This document shows, piece by piece, positions 1-7,097 of a stretch of DNA of 10,204 nt. A program made the translations under genes and the position numbers. Source of the DNA: JANLSO01 sp031362405 (GTDB lineage: Bacteria; Actinomycetota; Thermoleophilia; Miltoncostaeales; Miltoncostaeaceae); NCBI GenBank assembly GCA_031362405.1, contig JANLSO010000129.1:1-10204 (forward strand), in the 5' to 3' direction. Under the pieces are notes generated by a model. It saw nothing but the letters and a program-made list of their open reading frames with translations, had not been told where the DNA came from and did no database searches. Position 1 is the first letter of the stretch. Each line of letters begins with the position of its first letter.

Positions 1-500
1 CACGACCGACGAGACTCAGTACATCACGCTCACGTTGGGTGAGATCCTGGATGTTGTTCGATCCAGGTACGGCAGGCCGCGTGCCCGCAACCGCGGCGAT
101 GAGGGCAGTGGTCATCTCGGGAGCAACGAAACCCCCGCCGCCGGCAACGAAACGTACCGCGCCGACGATCACCTCGGCGGAGGCGTCTTTGAGCGCAAAA
201 CCGCTGGCCCCTGCGGAAAGAGCCCCGAAGAGATACTCGTCGTGGGCGAAGGTGGTGAGCTTCACCACCGCCCCGTGCCAAGGGCCGGTGGCGAACAACT
301 CGCGGGTGGCGGCAATCCCATCCATTCGCGGCATCCGGATATCGAGGACCGCCACATCTGGTTGATGAAGCCGCACTGCGGCGACCGCCGCGGCGCCGTC
401 GCCGGCCTCGTCGACAACCCTGATGTCGGGCTCCGCTTCGAGGATCATCCACACCCGAACGCACCACCGGCTGGTCGTCGGCGAGGACGACCCGAATCAT
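1..500 (-). pseudogene. LuxR/NarL-family response regulator, frameshifted and cut by the left window edge
   Basis: Receiver domain of a DNA-binding response regulator, the expected partner of the sensor kinase just upstream. The start ATG (498-500) overlaps the kinase stop as ATGA, so the two are translationally coupled. The first 17 residues (MIRVVLADDQPVVRSGV, with the acidic pair DD) are in one frame. The rest continues in another frame from about 449: MILEAEPDIRVVDEAGDG, then the phospho-acceptor Asp in LDIRMPRMDG, the conserved Thr in KLTTFAHDEYLF and the conserved Lys in GFALKDAS. A linker follows, and then the start of the LuxR-type helix-turn-helix (LTQRER) at the window edge. Compared with the family pattern G-x-[RW]-M-I-L, two bases appear to be missing near 447-452. 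This is either a sequence error or a recent inactivation. The DNA-binding half lies outside the window. Family assignment is firm; whether the gene works is open. Confidence 0.85.
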
Positions 501-1570
501 GCGACGAGGGGCAGTGTCGCCTCGACATGCCAACCGCCGTCGGGCGCCGGTCCGGCGCGAAGCGACCCGCCATGGGCGCGTACCCGCTCGCGCATACCGA
601 TGAGTCCGTTTCCCTCGATCGCGCCGGTCGGCAGGCAGCCGGCATCGCGCACGACGATCCGCAGCGCAGTGTTTTCGATCGTGATCATCAGCGTGGCCTC
701 GGCGGGGCGCGCATGTCGAACGACGTTCGCCAGGGCCTCTTGGATGATCCGAAACGCGGCGCGCTCGGTTCCGTCGGGCAGTGGCGGCATCTGGTGACGC
801 ACGATCGAGATCGTCGCTCCGGAGGTCACCGCGTGGCGCACCAGCTCATCGACGCGCGCCAAAGAGGGCGGCGGATGCAGACCGGCGGGTTCGTCATGGC
901 GCATGGCGCCGAGCACTCCGCGCACCTCATCAAGGGCTGCTTGGCTCTCGGCGTGGATCGTTGCCAGGGCTTGGGCGGCCCGGTCGAGGTTCGTAGCGAG
1001 CAGTCGTTCCCCTCCCGCCGCCTGCACAGCGATGCCTCCGAGGCGATGGCCGAGGACATCGTGCAGCTCGCGCGCGATCCGCAGGCGCTCGTCGGTCGCC
1101 GCCTGGCGGGCTTCGAGGATTCGCTCGTTGGCGACGGCGCTCGCGCGTTGCCGCGTCCCGGTCGCGAATGCGATCGGCAAGCCCGCCATCGCGACCATGG
1201 CAAGGGTGGTGTTGGGGATCGAGTCACCGGAGCGAACCGCAATCACCGAAAACGTCACCGCCGCGACCACGGTAGTGGTGATCACGGCGATCGCCCGCAG
1301 CCGAGGTGAGCCGACGGCGCAGGCCGAGTACAGGAGGACCAACGTCGCGATGACCGCATACGACGAGTCGATCGGAGGGTACGTCGCCGCCATCAGCGCA
1401 CACCACGAGACGCCGTAGGCGACGGCGATGTTGCGGGTGCGCCACGCCAGCGGAAGTGTCATGCCCAACGCCACAAGGAGCGAAAGGGCGGTGTCGGTGG
1501 GGGTTTTCGCGAACACGGGGACGAGCCACGTGGCGGCCATCGAAAGCGTCGCAAGCAGCGCCGCCAGCAA
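497..1570 (-). CDS. Two-component sensor histidine kinase, DesK/NarL type (HisKA_3)
   Basis: Membrane sensor kinase that should autophosphorylate and pass phosphate to the adjacent response regulator; its signal is unknown. Residues 1-140 are hydrophobic with about four to five membrane segments and no large extracellular sensor, so it probably senses the membrane or something within it. A HisKA_3 dimerisation domain follows, with phospho-accepting His170 in RIARELHDVLGH. The HATPase_c domain at about 265-355 has an N box around Asn282 (EALANVVRHA), DAG at 309-311 and GNGLIGMRERV at 320-330. The 357-residue length is normal. An in-frame TAG lies four codons upstream, so the start must be TTG at 1568-1570 or the ATG ten codons later (1538-1540). 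Neither has a good ribosome-binding site, and TTG is chosen because it keeps the first membrane segment whole. It overlaps the regulator by 4 bp. The copper-protein gene lies 76 bp upstream on the same strand. Confidence 0.9.
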   Translation of the reverse strand: MLAALLATLSMAATWLVPVFAKTPTDTALSLLVALGMTLPLAWRTRNIAVAYGVSWCALMAATYPPIDSSYAVIATLVLLYSACAVGSPRLRAIAVITTTVVAAVTFSVIAVRSGDSIPNTTLAMVAMAGLPIAFATGTRQRASAVANERILEARQAATDERLRIARELHDVLGHRLGGIAVQAAGGERLLATNLDRAAQALATIHAESQAALDEVRGVLGAMRHDEPAGLHPPPSLARVDELVRHAVTSGATISIVRHQMPPLPDGTERAAFRIIQEALANVVRHARPAEATLMITIENTALRIVVRDAGCLPTGAIEGNGLIGMRERVRAHGGSLRAGPAPDGGWHVEATLPLVA

Positions 1571-1646
1571 CGCGTCTTGCTAGCGCACCGACAGCCGTCG
1601 AGCGAGGGAATCGAGCCGATCGCGTGACAGGATCGTGAGGCCGATG

Positions 1647-3311
1647 TTAGCCCGGTGCTCCCGCGCCACCGAGCAGAGCGTTCGTGAACGCGTCGGGGCT
1701 CTTTGCGCTGACCCGAAATGCTCCGCGCATGAACGGGTGGATCCGGCAGAAGTAGGTGTACGTCCCGGCGGTCAGATCGGCGGGGGTCGACACGACGCGC
1801 GATTCTCGGATGCCGTGATCGTCGGCACCCCGAATCCGAGCTGGCCCGAGTCGAAGGCCGGGTTCGTGTCTACCAGTGGGAACCCGTGACCAGCCGTGCC
1901 GGTGCAGGGCTTCTTGCATGCGGTGAGCGTGTGGGGAATGTTCCGCGCCGCATCGAGGCTGACAAAGCTCAGCTGCTGCCCCTGGGCGATGGTGGGGGGT
2001 TGCCGGCCGGGCCCTTCGTGCCGATGTTGCCGGGGCGGTAGACGAAGTTGTCGATCTCCACGGCGCGGCCGTCCCAGATGCCGAACTCCTGACCGTCGGG
2101 AAGTTTCGATGCGTCGGGTAGGTCGGTGGGGGCGCCACCCGAGTTGAGGTTCTCTTCGAGCCGGTCGTGGGTGAGCCGTGTTCCCGTATCGAGCTTTTGC
2201 GTGAAGGTTCGACGCCCGAGGTGTCGCCGGCGGCGTGGCCGACGACCATGAGGCCCATCGACTCAAACCAGGCGCCACGTTTCGTGTCGTAGGCCGATGT
2301 GAGCGACAGGACGTCGCCCTTTTTGACCTGGACGCGCCAGTTGGGCTTCGTCACGCCCATGGCCATATCCCACGAAACGGGGCCCTTGGGGTCGAAGTAG
2401 GTGCTCGCGCCGCGGTGAATCTCGGTGGTTTTCGCGTCGCGCGTGAGTGACAGGGTGTTGTCGAGCCCACCCGGGTGCAGGTGCCCGACCGCCAACACGA
2501 GCGTGCCATCTGCCGGGACGGAGATCTTGTTGAAGTTCGTGGGGTACGCGCGTGCTTCGCGGGCAGGCTGGTCGGTGGGGTAGACGTACTTCCCACCGCC
2601 CTGCGGATCGAACGGCCCGTCGAAGACCGGATACGTCTTGCCGCCGCGCACGTCGGCCCAAAGGGTGGTGATCTCCTTGATCTTTTGACCCGTCGCCGAG
2701 GCTTCGGGGACGTAGTCGATGTCCCAGGTCAGATAGGCCTTCGCGACTCCGGGATAGAGGTTGTGGAGCATGTGGTTGAGGAGCCACGTGTCGTCGGGCT
2801 TCACCCGCCAGCCGTAGCCCGCGGGCGGTGCGAACACCGACTTCTCGGCGTCGGCGAACCAGCGAGGCTCGTTGTTGACGCTCCATACGCCGTGATGCGG
2901 ATGAACCTGGTTGGCGGGCGGAACCGTGCCGTCTTCCAACTCGAGGTTCGGCTCGAAACGGGTGATGAACCCCGGTGGCAGATCGGGGGCCTTCACGTTC
3001 GGGTCGTAAAGGTTCGGGTTCTGTCCTGGGCCGATCGTGAACGGGCCGTAGCGGACCCTCAGGTGCTTCACGTCAGCGCTGGCGGTCTCGCCGGGCAGGT
3101 GGTTGCCCGCACGGGTCGCCGCGTCGACCATGGTCGTCGTACGCTGCGCCTGCTCAACGGTCTCACGGGGTACCGAGGAGGTGTAGATCTGCGGTTCGCG
3201 AACGGCGGAGGTGTCAACGTTTTTGTCGCTGCCGCCGCTGCAGGCGATAAGAACGATCGACAGGGCACCGGCTGCGACGATCAAGGCGAGGGGAGCACGG
3301 GGTGAGGGCAT
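1647..3311 (-). CDS. Putative copper-binding lipoprotein with C-terminal cupredoxin domain, internally frameshifted
   Basis: Exported, lipid-anchored protein. Residues 1-24 form a signal peptide ending in the lipobox LIAC, with Cys24 as anchor. The body (about 75-360) is His-rich: HPHH at 137-140, NHMLHN with His180 and His183, GHLHPGG at 277-281, and His299. This spacing resembles type-II copper monooxygenase-like or Nod19-like proteins, but I cannot fix the family. The C-terminal part carries a blue-copper pattern: IPHTL for the first His and YFCRIHPFM for Cys-x2-His-x2-Met. The open frame is continuous, but residues about 372-504 are scrambled. The sensible protein moves to a second frame at the T4 run 2195-2198, to a third at the G6 run 1994-1999, and back to the first near 1796-1801. 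Each step fits one missing base. Read with those bases restored, the middle is coherent (EFGIWDGRAVEIDNFVYRP, then QGQQLSFVSLDAARNIPH). The start ATG has no clear ribosome-binding site. Export and cupredoxin calls are fairly sure; the catalytic role is unknown. Confidence 0.7.
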   Translation of the reverse strand: MPSPRAPLALIVAAGALSIVLIACSGGSDKNVDTSAVREPQIYTSSVPRETVEQAQRTTTMVDAATRAGNHLPGETASADVKHLRVRYGPFTIGPGQNPNLYDPNVKAPDLPPGFITRFEPNLELEDGTVPPANQVHPHHGVWSVNNEPRWFADAEKSVFAPPAGYGWRVKPDDTWLLNHMLHNLYPGVAKAYLTWDIDYVPEASATGQKIKEITTLWADVRGGKTYPVFDGPFDPQGGGKYVYPTDQPAREARAYPTNFNKISVPADGTLVLAVGHLHPGGLDNTLSLTRDAKTTEIHRGASTYFDPKGPVSWDMAMGVTKPNWRVQVKKGDVLSLTSAYDTKRGAWFESMGLMVVGHAAGDTSGVEPSRKSSIREHGSPTTGSKRTSTRVAPPPTYPTHRNFPTVRSSASGTAAPWRSTTSSTAPATSARRARPATPHHRPGAAAELCQPRCGAEHSPHAHRMQEALHRHGWSRVPTGRHEPGLRLGPARIRGADDHGIRESRVVSTPADLTAGTYTYFCRIHPFMRGAFRVSAKSPDAFTNALLGGAGAPG

Positions 3312-3395
3312 GCGATGAGGGTGGACCGATCGTTCCCGCGGCGCGTCCTACCAAAGGATGATCTTGTGGCCCGATAGCCGGCGAGGGCCCGTTCG

Positions 3396-4343
3396 ATGAT
3401 CGAATCGCTGTCGCGCTACCTGCGCGCGGTCGAGGCGGTCGCCGAACGCCTGACCGATGTCGCGTTCGTTCCCCTGCTGATCGCCCTGGGTTTTCACCTG
3501 CTGAACCTCGGGCTGCGGGCCTACGCCTGGCGCAACATCGTCGTCGCCGCGTACCCCGATGTCCCGCTGAAACGACGCACGGCCTTTGGCGCCTACAGCG
3601 CCGGGGTCGGCGTGAACGCGATCCTGCCGGCACGAGCCGGGGACGCCGTCAAAGTCATCCTGCTGCACCGGCGCATGAGCACGGCGAGCTACCCGACGCT
3701 CGCGGCCACTTTGGTCGCGGAGACCCTCGTCGACATGGTGGTCGGCCTGGGGTTCATCATCTGGGCCTGGCAAGCGGGCCTTCTGCCGGGGCTGCCCGCG
3801 CTGCCGAACCTGGGGGCGTTTGAGCTCAGCTGGGTTGCGGAACGGCCCGCCGTGCTGCTGATCGTCGTCGGGCTTCTCGTCATCGTGGTCGCCTTCCTGG
3901 CTCGGCGGGTGCGCGCGTTCTGGGGGCGGGTGCGACAGGGGCTGGCGATCCTCTCAACACCCGGCCGCTACGCACGGGAGGTCGTCAGCTACCAGCTCCT
4001 AGGATGGGCGTGCCGTCTGGCGGGAGCATCGTTCTTCCTGCAGGCCTTTGGGGTGCCAGGTACCGTCCAGAGCTCGGTTCTCGTGCAGGTGGCGTCGTCG
4101 GTGTCGACGTTGTTCCCGGCCACACCGGGCGGCCTCGGTCCGAAACAGGCGCTGCTCGCGGTACTCCTCGACGGCACCGCCTCACGAGCCAACGTGGTGA
4201 CCTTCAGCATCGGCACCGAGCTGGCGACAACGCTTCTCAACGTTGCGCTGGGCATCGGCTGCCTGGTCGTGATGCTCGGCGGCTTTCGGATTCGGTCTGC
4301 GCTGGCGGAAGCGCGGCGCTCGAGCGAGACGCCTCAGGCGTAG
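3396..4343 (+). CDS. Flippase-like integral membrane protein, LPG_synthase_TM (UPF0104) family
   Basis: A 315-residue polytopic membrane protein with roughly seven to eight hydrophobic segments (about 22-48, 64-80, 100-130, 150-170, 195-220, 225-245, 265-298). Two family hallmarks are visible: the segment around residues 74-84 (NAILPARAGDA), which continues into a basic stretch ending HRR, and PATPGGLGPKQ at 241-251. The family covers the membrane part of lysylphosphatidylglycerol synthases and stand-alone proteins thought to move lipids or lipid-linked sugars across the membrane. The soluble aminoacyl-transfer domain is absent, so lipid aminoacylation is not expected. An in-frame TAG lies just upstream at about 3375-3377, and GAGGG around 3383-3387 gives a reasonable ribosome-binding site for this ATG. 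The gene is transcribed away from the lipoprotein gene (84 bp between starts). Its last 10 bp overlap the 3' end of the opposing saccharopine-dehydrogenase-like gene. The substrate is unknown. Confidence 0.82.
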   Translation: MIESLSRYLRAVEAVAERLTDVAFVPLLIALGFHLLNLGLRAYAWRNIVVAAYPDVPLKRRTAFGAYSAGVGVNAILPARAGDAVKVILLHRRMSTASYPTLAATLVAETLVDMVVGLGFIIWAWQAGLLPGLPALPNLGAFELSWVAERPAVLLIVVGLLVIVVAFLARRVRAFWGRVRQGLAILSTPGRYAREVVSYQLLGWACRLAGASFFLQAFGVPGTVQSSVLVQVASSVSTLFPATPGGLGPKQALLAVLLDGTASRANVVTFSIGTELATTLLNVALGIGCLVVMLGGFRIRSALAEARRSSETPQA

Positions 4344-5416
4344 GCGCGGCCGAAGCGGTTGGCGATGAAGTCCTCCATCGTCGCGTCCTCTTGGCGCACG
4401 AACCCGCTCTGCGGCAGTTTCTCGGCCAGCAGGAGGTCGATCATCCCGCACGCGCCCGATGCCGTGGTGATCTGGATGGCGCTCACCACCTGGCCGTTCA
4501 GGGTGGTGGCGTAGACCTTCTTGGCGTATGTCTCCTGCGTGAATCGCCCGGCGCGCATTCCGGTGACCGTCACGAAGATCAGTACGACATCCTGGAAGGT
4601 GATCGGCACCGCGTCTTCCAGGATCTCTTTCAGCAGGTCGCGCCGGTCGCGCAGGCGCAGATCGTCGAGCAGCAGCTTCATGGCATCGCGGTGTCCGGGG
4701 TACCTCACCGTCTTGTAGTCGACGCCGCGGGCGCTGCCCTCCAGGGTGTCGCCCAGGGTTCCGAGACCTCCCGAGGTGTTGAACGCCTCGTAGTCGATGC
4801 CATCGAGCGAGAAGTGTTCAAGGCCCTCCAGCGGCAGAACCTCACCGCGGACCCCCTCACGAACCGCCTCGCAGGGGTTGCAGTACTCGTTGATCAGCCC
4901 GTCGGTGCTCCAGGTGAGGTTGTACTTGAGGCCGTTGGCGGGGTAGGTCGGAAGCGCCCCTACTCGCATGCGGACGTCGGTTAGCGTGTCGAAGCTCTTG
5001 GTCAGCGAATGCGCGACGATGCTGATGAAACCGGGCGCAAGGCCGCATTGCGGGATCAGTGCCACGGGCGCCCCCTCGGCGATGGCGCGTACCGCCGCGG
5101 TCGTCGCAACATCCTCGGTGAGGTCGAGGTAGTGCGCGCCGACATCCACCGCGACGGCCGCAACGGCCGCGTTCAGAAAGAACGGCAGCGCGCTGACCAC
5201 ACACGTCGCGCCCTCGGCAAGGGCGCTCAGCGCGGCGGTGTCACTGACGTCGACCTCGTGCGTTTCAACGCCGGCCGTGGCGTGGGCGAGCATCTGCGGC
5301 GACGCGTCGGCCATTACGACGTCGTAGTCGTCGCTTGAGTGGAGCAACTCGACGATGATCCCGCCGATCTTCCCGCCGCCGAGCACGAGCACGCGGGGTC
5401 GTGCGGTGGCGCTCAA
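4334..5416 (-). CDS. Saccharopine dehydrogenase-family oxidoreductase (probable lysine catabolism)
   Basis: A cytosolic NAD(P)-dependent enzyme of 360 residues, usual for stand-alone saccharopine or lysine-6-dehydrogenase proteins. The N-terminal Rossmann fold has GGGKIGG at 13-19 (GxGxxG) and Asp37 at the end of the second strand (VVMAD), which favours NAD. Family motifs follow: SALPFFLN at 75-82, GLAPGF at 125-130, NLTWSTDGLINEYCNPCEA at 166-184, FNTSGGLGTL at 212-221 and YKTVRYPGH at 234-242. In the saccharopine pathway this class oxidises saccharopine to glutamate and 2-aminoadipate semialdehyde. A lysine-6-dehydrogenase would reach the same semialdehyde in one step, and the sequence alone does not decide. 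The start TTG overlaps the stop of the upstream aldehyde dehydrogenase (TTGA), so the two are co-translated, and the partner would consume the semialdehyde. No lysine-ketoglutarate reductase gene is seen. The 3' end overlaps the opposing flippase-like gene by 10 bp. Confidence 0.82.
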   Translation of the reverse strand: MSATARPRVLVLGGGKIGGIIVELLHSSDDYDVVMADASPQMLAHATAGVETHEVDVSDTAALSALAEGATCVVSALPFFLNAAVAAVAVDVGAHYLDLTEDVATTAAVRAIAEGAPVALIPQCGLAPGFISIVAHSLTKSFDTLTDVRMRVGALPTYPANGLKYNLTWSTDGLINEYCNPCEAVREGVRGEVLPLEGLEHFSLDGIDYEAFNTSGGLGTLGDTLEGSARGVDYKTVRYPGHRDAMKLLLDDLRLRDRRDLLKEILEDAVPITFQDVVLIFVTVTGMRAGRFTQETYAKKVYATTLNGQVVSAIQITTASGACGMIDLLLAEKLPQSGFVRQEDATMEDFIANRFGRAYA

Positions 5417-6981
5417 CCCGGCAACCGGAAGTCGGGGTCGGCGGTGATCTGGGCGACGTCCATCTGGGCCTTCTGAAGTCGCCCGGAGAAGTCCCAGTTC
5501 ATCGCCTGCCAGCGCGTGAAGACATCGAGCACCCAGATCCCCGACTGCCGGGAACCGTTGCCGGAGCGCCCGTTGCCGCCGAACGGCAGGTGCGCCTCGG
5601 CGCCGGAGGTGGTGTTGTTCACCGACAGCATCCCCGCTCCGCAGTGCTGCCGGAAGGTCAGCGCGGCGGTGGCGTCGTTGGTGTAGATCGATGCCGACAG
5701 GCCGTAGCCGTGGCCGTTGGCCAGGGCGATCGCCTCATCGAGATCCTCGAACCGGCCAATCCCGACAAGGGGCCCGAAGGTCTCGGTGCGGTAGAGGGCA
5801 TCGGTGGGCCGCACGCCGCTCACGAGGGTCGGGTGGCAGAACAGGCCCGCATCGGGGTCGCCGATGAAGCCCTCGCGGGGGTTGGCGGAGGTGATGCGTC
5901 CGCGCCCGGTCGAGCCCATCACGGTGTGATGCGGTTCGATCAGCGCAAGCGATTCCCGCTCGAAGCGCTCGAGGAATCGCTCGTGGATCATCGGGCCGTA
6001 GACGCTACGGGGGTCGCTGGGGTCGCCCACCACCGCCGCCCGCACCGCGGCGTCGACCCGTCCGCAGAACTCATCGTGAATCGCGGCGTGCACGAAGGCG
6101 CAGCCCAGCGAGGTGCAGCGCTGGCCAGCGGTTCCGAAGCCCGAGAACAGGGTGCCTTCGACGACGAGATCCATGTCGGCGTCGGGCATCACGACCATCG
6201 GGTTCTTTCCGCCGAGCTCCAGACACGGGTTCTGGAGGTACCGGCCGCACAGCTCGCCAATGCGGGTGCCCACCTCGGTCGACCCGGTGAAGCCGACCTT
6301 GTCGACGACGCCCGCGGCGAGGGCCTTCTCCAGGCCGGCGAAGGTGGATGGCCCGTCGGCGTGGACGATGTTGACGACGTCCTCCGGCAGCCCGGCATGG
6401 CGAAACAGCTCAAAGAACGCGTCGGCGATGGCTCCCGAGTACTCCGCCGGCTTCCAGACGACCGAGTTCCCGCACAGAAGGGCCGGCACCAGATACCACG
6501 ACGGCACCGCGACGGGGAAGTTGCCGGCGGTGATGATCATCGTGGCGCCCACCGGTACTCGGAAGGTGAACAGCTGCTTGCCAGGCATCTCGGAAGGAAC
6601 GGTCTGGCCGTAGAGGCGCCGGCCCTCGCCGGCGAAGAACAGGCAGGTGTCGACGACCTCCTGCACCTCACCCAACGACTCGGCGTAGGGCTTGCCGATC
6701 TCCCGGGTGATGACGCGGGCGAGAGCCTCCTTGTTGGTCGCGACCAACTGCCCCAGCTGTTGGATGGCGAGACCGCGTATCGGGGCGGGCACCAGCGCCC
6801 ACTCGCGCTGGGCGGCCTTTGCGACGCGGCAGGCCTCGAGGACGGCGTCGGCGTCGACGAGACCGATCTCGGCGACGAGATCCTCGAGCCGCGCCGGGTT
6901 TCGCGATTCGTATGGCCGTCCCGGGACGCGCCGGCCGCCGATCATCGATTGGACTCGCGCGGTCCTCGTGGGCGTCGCCAT
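5413..6981 (-). CDS. ALDH7-type aldehyde dehydrogenase, probable 2-aminoadipate-6-semialdehyde dehydrogenase
   Basis: An NAD-dependent aldehyde dehydrogenase of 522 residues, predicted to oxidise 2-aminoadipate semialdehyde to 2-aminoadipate in lysine breakdown. Catalytic elements are complete: Asn154 in TAGNFPVAVPSW, the cofactor loop FTGSTEVG at 231-238, the general base Glu255 in LELGGKNP, the nucleophile Cys289 in TAGQRCTS, and ETFGPLVGI toward the C-terminus. The ALDH7 assignment is a judgement from overall resemblance and the operon partner; a related semialdehyde dehydrogenase is possible. The ATG at 6979-6981 is preferred over the GTG 11 codons upstream because a strong GGGGAGG lies 4 bases before it. 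The gene leads a two-gene operon with the saccharopine-dehydrogenase-like gene (4-bp overlap). It is divergent from the unknown VOC-like gene across 116 bp that contain an inverted repeat, suggesting shared control. Confidence 0.87.
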   Translation of the reverse strand: MATPTRTARVQSMIGGRRVPGRPYESRNPARLEDLVAEIGLVDADAVLEACRVAKAAQREWALVPAPIRGLAIQQLGQLVATNKEALARVITREIGKPYAESLGEVQEVVDTCLFFAGEGRRLYGQTVPSEMPGKQLFTFRVPVGATMIITAGNFPVAVPSWYLVPALLCGNSVVWKPAEYSGAIADAFFELFRHAGLPEDVVNIVHADGPSTFAGLEKALAAGVVDKVGFTGSTEVGTRIGELCGRYLQNPCLELGGKNPMVVMPDADMDLVVEGTLFSGFGTAGQRCTSLGCAFVHAAIHDEFCGRVDAAVRAAVVGDPSDPRSVYGPMIHERFLERFERESLALIEPHHTVMGSTGRGRITSANPREGFIGDPDAGLFCHPTLVSGVRPTDALYRTETFGPLVGIGRFEDLDEAIALANGHGYGLSASIYTNDATAALTFRQHCGAGMLSVNNTTSGAEAHLPFGGNGRSGNGSRQSGIWVLDVFTRWQAMNWDFSGRLQKAQMDVAQITADPDFRLPG

Positions 6982-6985
6982 TGTG

Positions 6986-6992
6986 CCTCCCC
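6986..6992 (-). promoter_or_regulatory. Shine-Dalgarno site of the ALDH7 gene
   Basis: The minus strand reads GGGGAGG, ending 4 bases before the ATG at 6979-6981. It is the clearest ribosome-binding site on this strand and sets the start at this ATG rather than the GTG at 7012-7014. Confidence 0.75.
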
Positions 6993-7007
6993 GTTGGCTC
7001 CTGTCGG

Positions 7008-7032
7008 CCCACACTAAGTCTCTCGGTGTGGG
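7008..7032. promoter_or_regulatory. Candidate operator: CCCACAC inverted repeat in the divergent control region
   Basis: CCCACAC (7008-7014) and GTGTGGG (7026-7032) form a perfect 7-bp inverted repeat with an 11-base spacer. The half-site centres are 18 bp apart, close to two helical turns, which suits a dimeric regulator. It sits between the lysine-type operon (minus strand) and the VOC-like gene (plus strand), directly before the TTGACA box of the latter. It also covers the place where a minus-strand -10 element (TAGTGT, complement of 7011-7016) could lie. No regulator gene is adjacent. It is short enough to arise by chance, so confidence is moderate. Confidence 0.5.
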
Positions 7033-7033
7033 T

Positions 7034-7062
7034 TTGACATCCCCTGCGAGCGCTGATTACGT
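7034..7062 (+). promoter_or_regulatory. Candidate sigma-70-type promoter of the VOC-like gene
   Basis: TTGACA at 7034-7039 is a perfect -35 box. A weaker -10 candidate follows at 7055-7060 (GATTAC, 15-bp spacer) or 7057-7062 (TTACGT, 17-bp spacer). Transcription would start near 7068, giving a leader of about 30 bases before the ATG at 7098 and ruling out the GTG at 7065 as start. The -35 box abuts the inverted repeat 7008-7032. Confidence 0.5.
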
Positions 7063-7083
7063 CGGTGGTGACCGGTGCACAGC

Positions 7084-7090
7084 GGGGGAA
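7084..7090 (+). promoter_or_regulatory. Shine-Dalgarno site of the VOC-like gene
   Basis: GGGGGAA ends 7 bases before the ATG at 7098-7100. Together with the upstream promoter candidate it favours this start over the in-frame GTG codons at 7065 and 7068. Confidence 0.55.
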
Positions 7091-7097
7091 CAGGGCG

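Noticed and set aside
1571..1646. Terminator or promoter between the lipoprotein gene and the kinase gene.
   Set aside because: Only 4-bp stems such as CGAC/GTCG are present, with no T tract and no convincing promoter boxes.
3312..3395. Promoters in the 84-bp gap between the divergent lipoprotein and flippase-like genes.
   Set aside because: Promoters must lie near here, but I found no -35/-10 pair with acceptable match and spacing on either strand.
5401..7017. A 538-codon open frame on the plus strand, fully antisense to the aldehyde dehydrogenase gene, with others antisense to the kinase (35-1309), the lipoprotein (2475-3305) and the VOC-like gene (7215-8309).
   Set aside because: High third-position GC removes stop codons from the opposing frame. 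The translations are low-complexity, rich in Gly, Arg, Asp and His, with no recognisable domain, while the opposite strand encodes clear enzymes.
7065..7097. Alternative GTG starts (7065 and 7068) for the VOC-like gene, giving up to 11 more residues.
   Set aside because: They fall at or before the predicted transcription start and lack a ribosome-binding site, whereas ATG 7098 has GGGGGAA at the right distance.
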